DNA from: Viscum album
Lineage: Eukaryota > Streptophyta > Magnoliopsida > Santalales > Viscaceae
Assembly (NCBI GenBank): GCA_963277665.1
Contig: OY728125.1
Span: 1,712,332,889 to 1,712,396,888, forward strand
Direction of reading: 5' to 3'
Length of the DNA: 64,000 bases
Shown: positions 23,732-35,843 of the stretch, one piece after another
Numbering within the stretch: the first letter of the stretch is position 1
Layout: each line of letters starts with the position of its first letter
Translations under genes and position numbers: made by a program
Notes under the pieces: generated by a model
The model's input: only the letters and a program-made list of their open reading frames with translations
Database searches by the model: none
Told to the model about the DNA's origin: nothing

Positions 23732-24073
23732 TAATTATTTTTGAGTTCTATTATTTTATGATATGTTATAAAAGTTCATTTCAATTTTTATGTTGGTTCT
23801 AGAAAAAGAATATGAAGGATCAAGATGAGTGTTGGTGTCTTGTGTGTCCTCCTTCAAGGGGTTCTCTTGTGCATATCAGGGTTGCTGAAGTGTGATCTTT
23901 TATTATTTGGGTTCGAAAGGATGTCAATATCCCATATTGAAAGATGTGTTTAACAAAACCATCATAAGAAATAAATCATAACTCAAAAATATAGGTAATG
24001 ATATAAGAGAAACCAAATAAATATTTTCAAAATTTATAAAAATCTTATAAAAAACACGCATTGAAAACCATAC

Positions 24074-24094
24074 CGGCCCCCGAAAATGATGCCA
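24074..24094 (-). other. Primer-binding site of element 2 (tRNA-Asp-like, diverged)
   Basis: On the minus strand, TGGCATCATTTTCGGGGGCCG lies about six bases inside the 5' LTR. Many Athila elements have TGGCGCCGTTGCCGGGGA here, which pairs with tRNA-Asp. The matches are TGGC, the central pyrimidine-rich part and the G run. The mismatches are mostly C-to-T or G-to-A, as expected from decay. Confidence 0.75.
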
Positions 24095-24099
24095 AAATA

Positions 24100-25601
24100 T
24101 GAACGCATTGTCTTGAAAAATAATTTTTTTTTTGATTTAAAAGATTATTTATTGTCTAGGGAAAACCCTATTTCATCTCTCAAGGAGCATTGGTATCTTA
24201 TTGTGTGTATATTTAATAAACATTATTAAAAGAGGGGGTGATTGATTTTTTTTAAGAAAACAACATAACTCAAAGTGTTTTATAGAGACAAAGCCAGGGG
24301 ATTTAAATAATATTAAAATAAGGGTTAATTGTGATTTTACAACACACATTTCAGGTTCGTTGTTTATAAAAATTCATTTTGGTTGGGAGTAATTATTTGG
24401 TGGAAATTATTTGGAATCCGGATAAATTTCTATGAATTTATGTCAATGTTTTAAAATCTCAACATTGATGTAACAATCGTATCATCATCATCCAGTGCTT
24501 ATGCATTGAATAATATCTTCCAAACCAAATTTAAATCTCAAAAATGTGGGTATTAAAATGATTTTTTTTCTATCCAATTACAACAACACAAGTCACACAC
24601 TCAAAGCCTCTCACCGATCGGTTAGAAATTAAGAGCATAATTTTACATGTATAAAAACAAGCATTAGAATTTTATATCATGTTAGGTAAATAGAATAAAG
24701 TCTTTAAACATCAAAATTAATCCAAACCAATAGCTAACATAGGCATCGTAACTCCCTTGACATGTGGGTAGCTCTTTTATAATGAACTCCATAGTTTTTC
24801 TCGACATCAGGAGGATGAGGAAGCTCAGGTGGAACTCCTTCTTCATTATTGACCCCCTAGGAGGATAGGGTCATCCATTAAATCTACGATGGGGATAGGA
24901 CTCTTCTATATCTCCAAATTAAAATTACTTCACTCTGTATCCCAGTTTGCAAATGAGGGGGCCGTGGTTCCTTTTTATAGAAAAAATGTAAAATGGTTTT
25001 GACCACCCTATTTTTTAGATACCAGTTGTGTCTTAGTTTCTGAATAGTATAAAGCCATGTAATGACAAGAAAAAAATAGAATATTTATTGGTCAACCTCA
25101 TGAATGTATCCCTATCAAATATGGCATCCATTAGACATATTCATTTGGAGATATGTTCAAAATACCGAACCAAACTTTTGAATTGGGGATGATTCTGTCC
25201 CCTAGATAGAATGGTTTGGATGGGCTAAGAGATGGCTGAAATGAGCTTCGATTCCTTGATAATGGTTGTAGCCTAGGATGATTTGTAGTAGACCACAAAG
25301 TTTCAATCCATTTGAAGGCATGAAATTATCTAAATTATCAACACATTGGAAAAATGTTTATGGAACCCATGTAGTTTTGGCCCCATTTCCTTCTGGATCA
25401 TCTCTATGGACACAAAATCACCTCCTCCTACAATGGAATCATCAAAACAAGTAAAATTTCACTTTTTAATAGTGATAAAATGTAAAAAAATTAATCAAAC
25501 ATGAGGTACAATTTGTTATTATATTTTAAATTTACAGTATAAATTCATTTTAAAATAATGATGTAAGGGTGAAAATAAAACAGTGAATCACGGTGTGATC
25601 A
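24100..25601 (-). repeat. Right (5') LTR of element 2, about 1502 bp
   Basis: It pairs with 15570-17079 end to end. It is the 5' LTR because the PBS lies just left of it and coding reads leftward. A TATA-like CTATAAAAAG on the minus strand at 24971-24980 is a candidate promoter. Confidence 0.87.
24971..24980 (-). promoter_or_regulatory. Candidate TATA box of element 2 5' LTR
   Basis: The minus strand reads CTATAAAAAG followed by GAACC. The corresponding site in the other LTR (about 16450-16456) is CCATAAAATGG, so the box is only partly kept. It lies about 620 bases from the U3 edge. Start-site placement is inferred, not seen. Confidence 0.5.
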
Positions 25602-26180
25602 TCCAAAAATTTAGATAAAGGAATAAGGCGTAGGTTATATTTAACATTTGAGAATAAGATTGAAGAAATTGGGTTTTTCAAAGGAACAACGTTGTCCACA
25701 TACAAATTTCATGGAATGTTATTCATATGGTTTTTCCTGCTTACTGAATGACATGAAAAAAACCCATGAAATTCTGTCACATGAGGAATTGGCTAGAGAT
25801 TCAGGTCGTTCCTGGAATAAATGATGAATGGAACCTGGACCTTGAGAACCGCATCACAGGCAGAGAAATTCCACCCACGAACTGTATCCCCACAAGCATT
25901 GTTGCCAGAAATACATTGGGGTTGAGGTATACCCGCCCACACCAGCTCCCCCAACATAGTTCATGGACAAGGTGAGGCCTGCAACCTCTCATGGTATGCA
26001 GTGTTGTTGGGATGGATGCATTGATTTTTTTATCACAAGCCGCAACCCTACGATCTTTAGAGTTATGAACCACAAACCCACAAACCTATATTTACTGAGT
26101 TTTCCATGGGTTGAGAAACCTTTAATTGGGATTCTGTAAATTCGTCTACGTGACCTAAACATACAACTTCCTCAACACTC

Positions 26181-26189
26181 TATAAAAGG
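26181..26189 (+). promoter_or_regulatory. Candidate TATA box, TATAAAAGG
   Basis: TATAAAAGG follows a CT-rich stretch (CTTCCTCAACACTC) and is followed by a purine-rich GAGAAAAGGGAGGAGGAGG tract at 26208-26226. This is a good match to a plant RNA polymerase II TATA context. It may be the promoter of the element 3 5' LTR. No partner LTR confirms it. Confidence 0.5.
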
Positions 26190-26478
26190 TACCACAAGGG
26201 CGACTGAGAAAAGGGAGGAGGAGGATTCTTTTCACAAAGTTCTAAGTTTACTAATGGAAGAATTCAGAGGAAAATGGTCTAAGATGGATGAAATCATGAA
26301 CTATTTCCAGTAGCTATAAACCAACTGTGAAACATAAAAAAAAGGAAGCATAATAATATGGGAAAACCCATGATCCTAATAGGAAAACTGTGAACCATAA
26401 TCTCTTTGCAGATGAACTTATCGCGAACTGTAGGAGAAATGCCTCTTCTAAAATATAGCATACCACATTGCACGTCAC

Positions 26479-26690
26479 TACGTGGATGAAACCCTTCCCC
26501 ATGTTGCATTCCAATACATAGATGGACTCACCTACCACCATGGTATGTGGATGGAACCCGAAGTCTTCCACCACTATCGTATGTCGACTACATCCATGTA
26601 TGCATACCATCTTGGTATGAAGATGGCATCCACATCCGCATACCTCTTCAGTACGCAGACGAAACCTCCACCATCATAGTAATGAATTAT
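26479..26690 (+). repeat. 36-bp tandem repeat, about six copies
   Basis: Copies start with TA(C/T)(G/A)... at 26479, 26515, 26544, 26580, 26616 and 26652, with spacings of 36, 29, 36, 36 and 36. The shared core is TA(T/C)GTGGATGGAACCC, followed by a CA-rich half ending in CCACCA or similar. Because 36 is a multiple of three, the array gives an open frame by periodicity alone (65 codons at 26482-26679). It is not evidence of a protein. Confidence 0.75.
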
Positions 26691-29600
26691 AGAGAGTGTA
26701 CCCCACCCCATATGTTGAAATGGTATGTGGAGTGGGGTACCTTATGGCATTCTGCATCCCAGTCTTGATCATGTCCTTCTGTTTTCATTCCATCCTCCAA
26801 ATAACCTATGCTAACTAGTCCATCAGCATCAAGTCAATGAATCTTCTAAATCACCTGTACCAGTATGATAAAACTGTAGGTTGCATCAGCATGTCCTTTT
26901 GAGTTTACATACCCATGGTAAGTGGAGTCATGTGGGGAATACTTATAAGGGTTTGTGCCCCTAAATATATTTATGATTACATTTCCATGGTAACTGGAGG
27001 CCCAACCTTGTAATGCTCATCTGAACATCAGAGTTCTTGGGATAATGGGTAATTTTTTACTTTTTAATTCAATGAGGGATAGTGAAAATACAAAGGGATC
27101 ATGCCTTATATGGCCCTTGACAAGGATCAATTCTTCTACCCTTTCCCAAAACTCATTTCAAGGAACTCTCCCTAATAAAAGCGCCTATAATTTCCATGGG
27201 AAGTGGAATTTTATCTTCTCTTCTGCTCAAAATAGGATATGTCATGATATATTTCCAAATGTGTCTATCTGGGATGTCAACATCTGAGAGGAAATTAGAA
27301 CATTCAAATCCACCCCTCCTCTACCTATAGGATCGAGTACTATCAATCAGTACATGAAGTGGGATGTGTGATCTCTAGATCTACTGCCTCCCCTTGTTTC
27401 TCGCATCTAGCATGACTCATGTGTTCTTAGAGTTTGGTGGTGATCAGAAAACCCATATAACCCAAAACACAGACATCCTTCTAAGAGATTCACTAATAAA
27501 ACCTCCAAATCAACATGATTCGGTATCTTATTCATGGTTCCAGAAACAGGGGCCTCCCCCTAGGTTTAATCCACAATGTCAATAAATGAAGAGAAAATTA
27601 GTTCATACTCTAACCATGATACGTAGGATGCATGCCTAATGCCCAATATTATAAGGAATCATCTTTAGAAGTTCGTCTTAATACAATTCCCCTAATATCA
27701 TTTGGTTATCCTATTCAGAAGTAATCCCATACTTATTTCTCTCACATAGACAGATCCCATACATATGCCTCAATTATACCCCCACAAAAAGGCCTCCTAT
27801 ATGGTGTAAGTCCAACCCCAAACTAAACTGAATGGAATATAATTAATGTTGAGAGGATACATAGAAATCCCATTGAGTGGGTTCTCTCCAGACAAAAAAA
27901 AACAATCTACATCCCCCTTGGGGATGATAAACTATAGGGCTCCTCATTGCATGGGTTAAATCATATTTGTCTATGTAAAAGAGTATAGAATTATTAATGT
28001 TTCCAAAAGGGTAACATTGATGAAACAACTCAAAAAAATACAAATGTATTTGTCAATGGAGAAATTCATATATATATATATAGATGATTTTAGACCCAAG
28101 TATATTTCTAATTGATCTTGCAACCTAGGGGTAATCCATGGAATCATGCATGGTAGATAACCATGGATTCATGAACATATGAAAAATTATTAAATATATA
28201 AGGGAATATAGATGTAGGTAATAATTCCACCAAAAATTATGTGATGATAATGAACTACCATTATCTCGATCAATGGAGTCCATAAGAGCCGTTGACCAAA
28301 TCAGCATCCAAAGAGAACCTTCCTTTGGAATATAAGTCCATGATTCCGGGATACAATTGCCATTTGGTGTTTCTAGCTCTACGAATAATCCCATTGGAGA
28401 CCATTTAAGGATTTTGTACCTGACATGAAATCCTTCATTATAAACTTACAATGGGTCACTATCCGTCAGACAATTTCATTAGGTCCTAGGAATGATATGA
28501 ATCATTTCGAAACAAAAATGGTGAACTCGACATGAATACTTAACCAAGGTTGAAGGTCACCCCACGTCAATATACTTTCACATTAAAAACAAACAGGGAC
28601 AAGAAATATTACCAATCAGGCATGTTATCATTAAATTATACATTGAAAAGGTTTCATTGTTTTTGATTCATACCTGTATTTTAGGTTTCATAAAGAACTC
28701 TTCGATCTAAAAGGCATGTCGAGAAATTGCTCGGATATGTGTGTCAATGACTGCACAGGTGATCAGATCGCCAAAAAATATGACATTGTTTCCAACCCAT
28801 CATCTTTTGCGGTGGGTTTCAATGACACTAATCAAATAATACCATTGAAGTGGTGCACTCCCTATGATGGTGGATGCAAGGTAGGCCCTTCAATCTATGA
28901 AAGCTCGCTAGCTGCCTCTTCAGATGAAAATGGAGAAACAACAAAGGACAGATCCAATGGAAGTCTCAAACAACTGTGGGAGCCTATTATCAGATCATGA
29001 CAGTGAGTACCTATCTTATCTCAATGAGGTAGAAGAAGTCAACATTGATGACATCTTCCCAACTACATAAGAACCCCGCTCTAGGGATCCCGTTGGATGA
29101 CGTTTCCCCCAGATGTATACAACCTGGTATCCTCACTCTGAAGAGGATCCCATTCTTGGGGGATTCTTCTGAAGTACAATAAACATGGGCCCCTCGAGCA
29201 TCCCACTGAGGGCATAAAATCATTAATCAAGGGAATGCTATCACACTAGTTCTTGAGGGGTAGTAATCCTACATAAATAAGGTGGAATATAATGCATAAT
29301 TATACAATTCATTCCCTCCTCGTAAGGATATCCATATAAATACAAGGAAAATATATGAGAGGATTCATATCACTACTCACTCCTATTAATCCCACCAAAG
29401 AAATTGGGAATCATAGCATGAGAAAACACACAATTCATCTTGTACTTTCTAGTTAGGTCGTGCAGACAGAGCGAAAGATTACAGAATAGTGAAAATACAT
29501 GCCAACACACAACAATCCCCTCATAAAAATATTATGGAACTTAGATATATGTAGGAACAAATTCCAACTAATTCATACCAAGCCCGCCAATCAAATAGGG

Positions 29601-30731
29601 TGGAAAACTATGGCCAGCCACATAACACAACTTATGATTATGAAGACCACCGTTCCAATATGGTGTAAAGAAAATATGGGAAAAGTAAAATTATTATGGA
29701 TGTATACAATTACCTCCAACAAAATATGGTGGAAATTTGAGATGATGTCTAGTGGAAGACTCATACCTCTACCCCAACACATGAGAAATGCAAGTACCCA
29801 CTAGCAACTCATGGAGGACCGGAGCAGTCAAAAACTCCTGATCTGATATCAGAATGTTAATTTATACCTATTACATCAAAAGAAGTATCTAAAAATCATG
29901 GAAATGATGGAAGATCATATGTTGATTCCAAACTATATCCTCCAGACATGTCAGGACATAATTGCATTATTGATATAAGCTTGGAGTAGAACCCATGATC
30001 ATGTCTCCTCAGGAGATGTGATTTATCCTCAAAATCAGAAAATCACCCAGGAGAAGACCCATATCCCTACTTCATTATGGGAGGGTCAATGGCCTTATTC
30101 TGTGATACAAGGACAACCATATCTGGATAAAATACTCATTCCAAATGGGTGACACCGGTACGACATAATGGTCGCTTAGGGACAACACAAATCCCATATA
30201 GAACTCATGATGTTCGTTGTCATATCCCAGTGATATCAGGGGAACCAGTTAGAACAGAACCCATATATGAAGGTCTCTACCAACATTATGTGGCCCCAAT
30301 TTCCAGCAAGAGAGCACCAACAAATGAGAGGTTCCAAAGTCCACCTTAAAATGAAGAGTGTACACATGATTCTACTTGGTTTGAATTTAGAATTTTTGAC
30401 ACAATAAAGCATCTATATATAGTGGCTCAATATCTTATCATTCCATTTCCAAATTATGGTAGTGATAATATATATTGCTAATTTTCTCCTTGCAATTTTT
30501 CTAACATTAGATCTGAAGGTCCTTCCCAAAGGTTCCATGGGGGCTTAGTCCATTGGTCAAAAACGAGCAATTATGAGAGCTAATCCCCTAATACATGTCT
30601 GGGTAGCCCAATCCTTGACCAAGATATCAAATACATAGAATGGAATACCCTTACATTATTCCTCCTTAATGGTACTCCCCATGGTATACACTGCAGATAT
30701 ATTTATCCCAATAGTCTGATGTAAAGTTGTG

Positions 30732-31060
30732 ATCGTAGTCCTCGACATGATGGTAGTTGCTAAATAGGAAATCCCAGAAGTGACATTAGGAAGCGAGAAG
30801 ATCCTCCACTCATGAAAATACATCCTAAAGTAAATCCATAGAATTTACTCTTTACATATTCTCCCTACAGCTTGATCTATGATTGTTGTCCTCTCCGAGA
30901 TAACAGTCACTATGAAGGCCCTCCCCTCAATGACTCAACGTAGAAAGAAGGTCCTCCCCTTTCTACGGTCTTCCCTGAAGATCATACCTTGGTTATATAC
31001 CACATTAATAGTCACTAAATCCAAACAAAACGATATGATTGTAGTCTTGTCCCTCAAGAA
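30732..31060 (+). repeat. Degenerate repeat of about 150 bp with (G/A)GTCCTC blocks
   Basis: Three related blocks begin at about 30732 (GATCGTAGTCCTCGACATG), 30880 (GATTGTTGTCCTCTCCGAG) and 31037 (GATTGTAGTCTTGTCCCTC), so the period is about 150. The second and third each run on to a CTATGAAGG or TTATGAAGG-(C/T)CCTCCC block. Shorter CCTCCCC echoes lie between. This array sits 250-550 bases from the presumed LTR end. Confidence 0.55.
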
Positions 31061-31290
31061 ACTGATTATGAAGGTCCTCCCCGTAGTAAAAGTTTATATT
31101 GGTGAGTTGGTCCTCCACTCATCTTGTCAAAGGCGATAAATCCCTCATAAGCTAATTCGTTTGGAAAAATAAATTCTGACACACTGAATACTCTCCTCAT
31201 AACAAGAAACATATGTTCTCAACCATAGGGTGGTCTAGGGAAATGATCTTCTTTAGACCCCCCCCCCCTCTTAACATTCTCATGTCTACA

Positions 31291-31304
31291 AGACTCCCGC
31301 TGAC
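31291..31304 (+). other. Possible primer-binding site of element 3
   Basis: Directly after TCTACA, the sequence AGACTCCCGCTGAC resembles the Tat/Ogre PBS TGGCGACTCCGCTGGGGAC (GACTCC then GCTG, with one extra C). The LTR-like end CA just before it supports the call. The match is partial. Confidence 0.5.
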
Positions 31305-33369
31305 CCCACTGGATGAAATGAAATCATTAATGAGAAGTTAAATAGGACAGATCAAGAAAAAGAGTCCCTGGGGGAACAAAAAAAATATGTTTCTTGTGAA
31401 ATGAAAACTAGATTGGGATGACATACCAGTGATTTATTATCCCATGACCACTTCATAGTTCACCATCCCAAGACTGTTATCAAAACAATGTATGCAGAAT
31501 ATTCAACTCAGTATCTAGGATACTCTGCACTAGCTTAAGGAAAACATTCCACATTACCAAGGGAATATGTACCATATTAATTTAATGGGAGATCATCATC
31601 ATCAGATCAACCCTGATTCCCTTCTGTCTGTATGACAACCACGATTAAAAAGGTCAAAAAAAGAACTTGGTCTAGCCTACCTCCAGGGACTACATAAGTT
31701 GCACTTTCATATCAAAAAATCCCCGTCTGGAGTTCATATTCAAGGATTGGGAGAACATGGAGCTCTATCCTTATCCTCACATCCCATCCAGTAGAAGAAA
31801 CTATAAGTGAAATCCTGAAATTTCATCATCCCTATACAACAATCAAATTATGTCCCTACTCCAGAATGGTGAAACACACTATTTGAAATGACCTTGAGTA
31901 ATTCTCAGAAGCTTCAAGCCCAATGAGTTAATGAAATCAAGAAGCTCGTGAACATGTCCACTAAGAACATCCAACATGACTCTAATATAAGGGAATCCAA
32001 TCAATGAGCACTGATCATGTCCTCAGTATCATGTAATTCACATGCAGACCTAACACTATATGTGGATCACACGTACATGGGAATGAATGAGATCAGGAAC
32101 GTGGAAAGAGAAGTAGAATGTGCTGAAATATGGGCCCAACCCAGAAAACATGGATGGTTGAATTTTTAACAATGAATTCCCCGATATGACTAGAAAATAT
32201 GGATGATGTCTTGTCAATATAGGTGGGGGAGAAACCCCATCTTGCAGGGCTTGGGGAATTTTTACCTCAAATTCTCATCCAGTGTTAGTTTTTCTTCACC
32301 CATCTAGTGGGAATAATGTATTGAGGGGTAACCAAATCCATCCCATATCATGACTCCCTTCCCCTGTAATGGAGGCATATTTAATGGTCATATCAGGGAT
32401 CCCTTCGAGTCACAGTTAACTAATAAAACCAACAGTTATCACAGAATGGAAAAAAGGATCCCAAAATGGACATAAGAAGATATCCAACCATTCAGCAGCT
32501 GGTACTCCACCCCCAATGTGGTATGCATCAGTGAATGTCAAAGACATCATATCGACACACCTCGTTGAAAATTAAACAAATAATGAGGAAAAATTAGAGG
32601 AGGGTTCACTATCAGGGACGGCTCACACTGAGCCAGGTGGTGTGCACACAAGAAACCAGAGAGTTGTCTTAAAATTGGGTGTCCCCTAAGTTAATCTTCC
32701 ACTACATTCTATGAAAATATCCAATAAAGATAATAATAAGAGAATTATATACGACCCACTACCTCCTACCCTTGAAGACGATTCCCCCATTATTGATGAG
32801 AGATTCACCCAACAAGAGAATGAAATAAAGGAGAAAAGGTGAAACAATTCTAATATGCTCCCTGAAATTCTTCATATTAGCTAACTTCCTAAGGTAGATA
32901 ATCAACATACGCATCAAATAGAAATTCCTCTAGCGTAGTGTTTTATATCAGAAAATAATGAAAGGATATAATTCTATTTTAAAGATGAATCAGGACCATC
33001 AGTTTACCTGAAACAAATCTAGGTATGATATCAATATTTCCTTCAATTTTGGAAGGAACCCGAATAGATTAATGGGAATCCACAGTTGATTCCCTCAGTT
33101 TTGTATCTTCATAACGTTCCAGTAGCACTGGCACATCCATTATTTCCCCCTGCTGCACTTGCACAGGCTCAAGTTCAAAAGGACATACATCAAGTGGTAT
33201 AGAATTCCATTGATTTATTTTAAACTCGAATGTAATAAACTAAAATATGTTGCGCTCCAATACAAAAATAATGTAAGACCTACCCTTATTGGGAAAGAAA
33301 CATCCCTCCACCACCAAATTTTAGGAACTCCTTATTGCCAATGTCTAATGGATTTGGGGACCTATAGAA
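31305..33369 (+). other. Leader or N-terminal gag region of element 3, unresolved
   Basis: The region has no frame longer than about 70 codons and is dense in stops. Near 33115-33180 a stretch rich in Pro/Ala codons (VPVALAHPLFPPAALAQAQ in one frame) could be the proline-rich linker that precedes the Gag core in Tat elements. Beyond that I see nothing to assign. Confidence 0.45.
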
Positions 33370-33960
33370 ACATCTAATGCACTACTCATCATATTGTGAA
33401 CCTATGATGGGAACCCCTGAGAAAAAATGAGCAGTGAATCTTAGATAATTTGTGTGAACTCTACAACGTTCAACCTTTGTTTGGTATATCCATTTTCTAG
33501 ATAATTCAATCATAGGCTGGGAAGACCTATGGTAGAATATTCTCTTCCAATTAAGTTCTACATTTCCAAATACAATATTTAGTGAACTCATGAATTGAAA
33601 ACATTTATATAATGAGAGAGACTCGGACTTCATATCCAGATGGAAGTGTATCACCTACTCTATGAACCATCCACTCCCACAAAATGATATGTTGATCATG
33701 TGAATCCACATATTATGGGATGAGTGGTGAAAAAAACATATTCAGTTGAAATATACCTATGGGTTTCAAGACTTCATCACAATCACTCAACGGATTGATG
33801 TTTACTTGAAACGAACTAATCTCAAGTTGCATGAGGCCCCCACAACCCAAGTAAAAAAAGAAGGGAGAGTTGAAATGACATCTATCAAGAATAAGCCACC
33901 CCCTTCCCAAGCTACGGCTCTAAGACCCCCACCAAACCATGCAGAGACCTGAGGACATCA
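33370..33960 (+). pseudogene. gag pseudogene of element 3
   Basis: Across shifting frames the Tat Gag core is visible: WEDL near 33515, FISRWKCITYSM near 33635 in the place of the FKEYAQRWR block, and then YTYGFQDFITITQRIDVYLK (33752-33811), matching the FADLVxIGERIExGIKxGK block. It ends in NKPPPSQATALRPPPNHAET, a proline-rich linker. The last 68 codons (33746-33952) are open, while earlier parts have several TAG and TGA stops. Gag is the structural capsid protein. Assignment is by motif order. Confidence 0.7.
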
Positions 33961-34607
33961 AAAGCCACCCTTTCCGCTTCCATACAAAGGGATGTGGGCC
34001 AAAAGAGATCAATTCATGGAATGAATAAAAACAATTTTGATGATTCTAAGATGATCAAGATAATGGTTACATTAAGGCCCCCATAAATTGAATCATACAT
34101 TGGCTACCAGATCCCAAGAGGGCTAGGGAAGCAGTTCCTGATTATTGGCCATATTAGTTTCGGTTAAATTAAATATTGGAAGACAACATCCAACTGGTTT
34201 TTGTCTGTGAGGACATCTAGAAAAATATGATAGATTCCAGACAAGTCATGTTGGGACCACCTCCAGTACAAGTGGGGTATCTTTTCACCACTGCTCCAAA
34301 TAAAGAAGGGTAATGGAAAAAAGTTGTTGATTAATAAGAGAAAAATTTAGATATTTTGTTGACTCAAAAAACAATCAAACATATCTCAAGGCATCAATGA
34401 GGAATAGTTGAAGAAACAAACTATGCATCCAAAATCTAATGATGCATCAAGGTTGACATTCTTGGCCCCACAGTCCTCCAATGGATGACCACCCAAAAAG
34501 AAGTCTAATCAGAATGGAAGAAAGAAAGTGCAGGGGGATTCACATGTACCAATGCCAACAGTTTCTTTGATACTCTTATATTTCATTACATCGAATCTAA
34601 AGACACG

Positions 34608-34688
34608 GGCACCACCCCACCAGGAGACGTAATAGGCACCACCCCGCCAAACAGCATAACATGCACCACCTCACCAAAACACGCCACT
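34608..34688 (+). repeat. 27-bp tandem repeat, three copies, in the gag-protease linker
   Basis: Units at 34608, 34635 and 34662 each begin (G/T)GCACCACC(C/T)C(A/G)CCA followed by 12 variable bases. In the frame starting at 34608 this reads GTTPPGDVI, GTTPPNSIT, CTTSPKHAT. The 9-residue period and the frame being open across all three suggest it once coded a Thr/Pro-rich spacer between Gag and protease. Purine-pyrimidine bias alone could not give such exact spacing. Confidence 0.8.
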
Positions 34689-35417
34689 ATAAAAAGATGT
34701 TATGGAAAAGTCATCATCATTAGAGGAGATTATTTTTGGATTTTTCAATGACATCCACATTATGGATCCATTCTCAAATGATGAATATGGTTATCAAATA
34801 GAATTACCTACATCCAATTGGGTGGCAGAGGAAGAATCCTTATAATCAAAGAAGATCGAGGAAGATGCAGCCATGGCAGAAATCAAGCTTATAGACACAT
34901 CCCAACTAATACCTTTAGTGTTGAAAAAACAAAGGGAAGAACCCTGAAATGATTCCAATAGGGATAGATAAATTCTTCTGCCTCCAAAGGGATCCATCCC
35001 AGTTCAATCCTTACAATATATCCATTATTGGAAGAACCAATGACTAATTTCCCACGATAGGGGATAAGACCTTCCATACCCAATTCATAAAGAATTGAAT
35101 CTCCTTCATCTCTAACCCCAAGGGTCATCCCTTTTTCATCAAATTATCAATTCCATATTGACCATGTGAAAGAGCATCCCCTAGATGGGATGCACTGACC
35201 ATTAGATCAAAAATATGATATTTTGAAACACATTGCCTTAGTTCCATCCATGTTGTTGATACTAGATAAATTGAATCTATAAATAGATATCAGGAAAGGA
35301 CTCATAAAATATTATCTAAGTCCCTAGATTTTTGAAGATAATGTAGTTGATGTTTAGGTCTACCGAAGAGAGACTTGTCATGTGTAATTCCATACAGTTA
35401 TCTCCTTCGCAGATTGA

Positions 35418-35843
35418 GATGAAGATGCCAATATATATGGACATATGAAACCCTTATATGTTTCTATCACAACAAATGGTGTCAATATATGAAAATCCAT
35501 CATCGATAATGGTTCTGGGGTAAATCTCCTCCCACTACAGACACTTCGCCGGCTGGGTAGAAAAGAGGATGACCTGAAGCCCTCTGACACAACCCTATTG
35601 GGATGTGACATATGAGATAATAATCTATTAAGAAAAATCAAACTCAAAACCTTGTACAATGACCTCATAGCTCACCCAAAATTTTGTGTGTTCTCAAAGT
35701 ATACGGCCTTCAACGCATTTCCAGGTAGGCCCTTACTACATAAACACGTAGAGATCCCCTCCTCATACCATCAGTGCCAAAAATATAACATTGATGGAGA
35801 GAGTGGGATATTTCATATCAATAAGGCCCCATTAGAGACATGA
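35418..35843 (+). pseudogene. Aspartic protease pseudogene of element 3
   Basis: The plus strand gives DANIYGHMKPLYVSITTNGV, a stop at about 35490, then KSIIDNGSGVNLLPLQTLRR and KEDDLKPSDTTLLGC. This fits the Tat protease (HxRPLxVxVxxNG, then IDNGSxVNxMPxxTL). The active-site Asp is in DNGS. Further on, in the frame of 35652-35843, FCVFSKYTAFNAFPGRPLLH and IPSSYHQCQKYN match the FFVxDxxxxYNxLLGRPWLH and VPSxxHQCxKY blocks that mark the Tat branch. Two frames and several stops separate the halves. Confidence 0.85.

Larger units (their letters stand above)
15570..25601 (-). mobile_element. Element 2: Ty3/gypsy LTR retrotransposon, Athila-like, minus strand, decayed
   Basis: This element of about 10 kb reads right to left: 5' LTR (24100-25601), PBS (24074-24094), gag (about 23731-22400), protease (22110-21637), RT (21302-20450), RNase H (about 20170-19850), integrase (about 19620-18400), a 1.3 kb non-coding tail, PPT and 3' LTR (15570-17079). 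Protein motifs of gag, protease, RT and the integrase tail all match the Athila style. Stops and frameshifts are frequent. The flanks (TCCCT before, TCCAA after) share only three of five bases, so the duplication is decayed or the ends are off by a base or two. Confidence 0.92.
25602..31290 (+). repeat. Probable long 5' LTR (or remnant) of element 3, with flanking DNA
   Basis: There is no conserved coding motif in this 5.7 kb. The right edge ends TCTACA at 31285-31290 and is followed by a plausible PBS. A TATA-like box is at 26181-26189, a 36-bp minisatellite at 26479-26690 and a longer-period repeat at 30732-31060. Long LTRs with internal tandem repeats are known in Tat/Ogre elements. The left LTR edge is not found; element 2 may have inserted into it. 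One open frame of 94 codons (28716-29000) is unrecognised and in no conserved context. The LTR call is inference, since no 3' partner was found. Confidence 0.5.

Noticed and set aside
28716..29000. 94-codon open frame with four cysteines in the first 50 residues
   Set aside because: It has no recognisable domain, no neighbouring homologous sequence and lies in DNA that looks like a decayed LTR. Could be chance.
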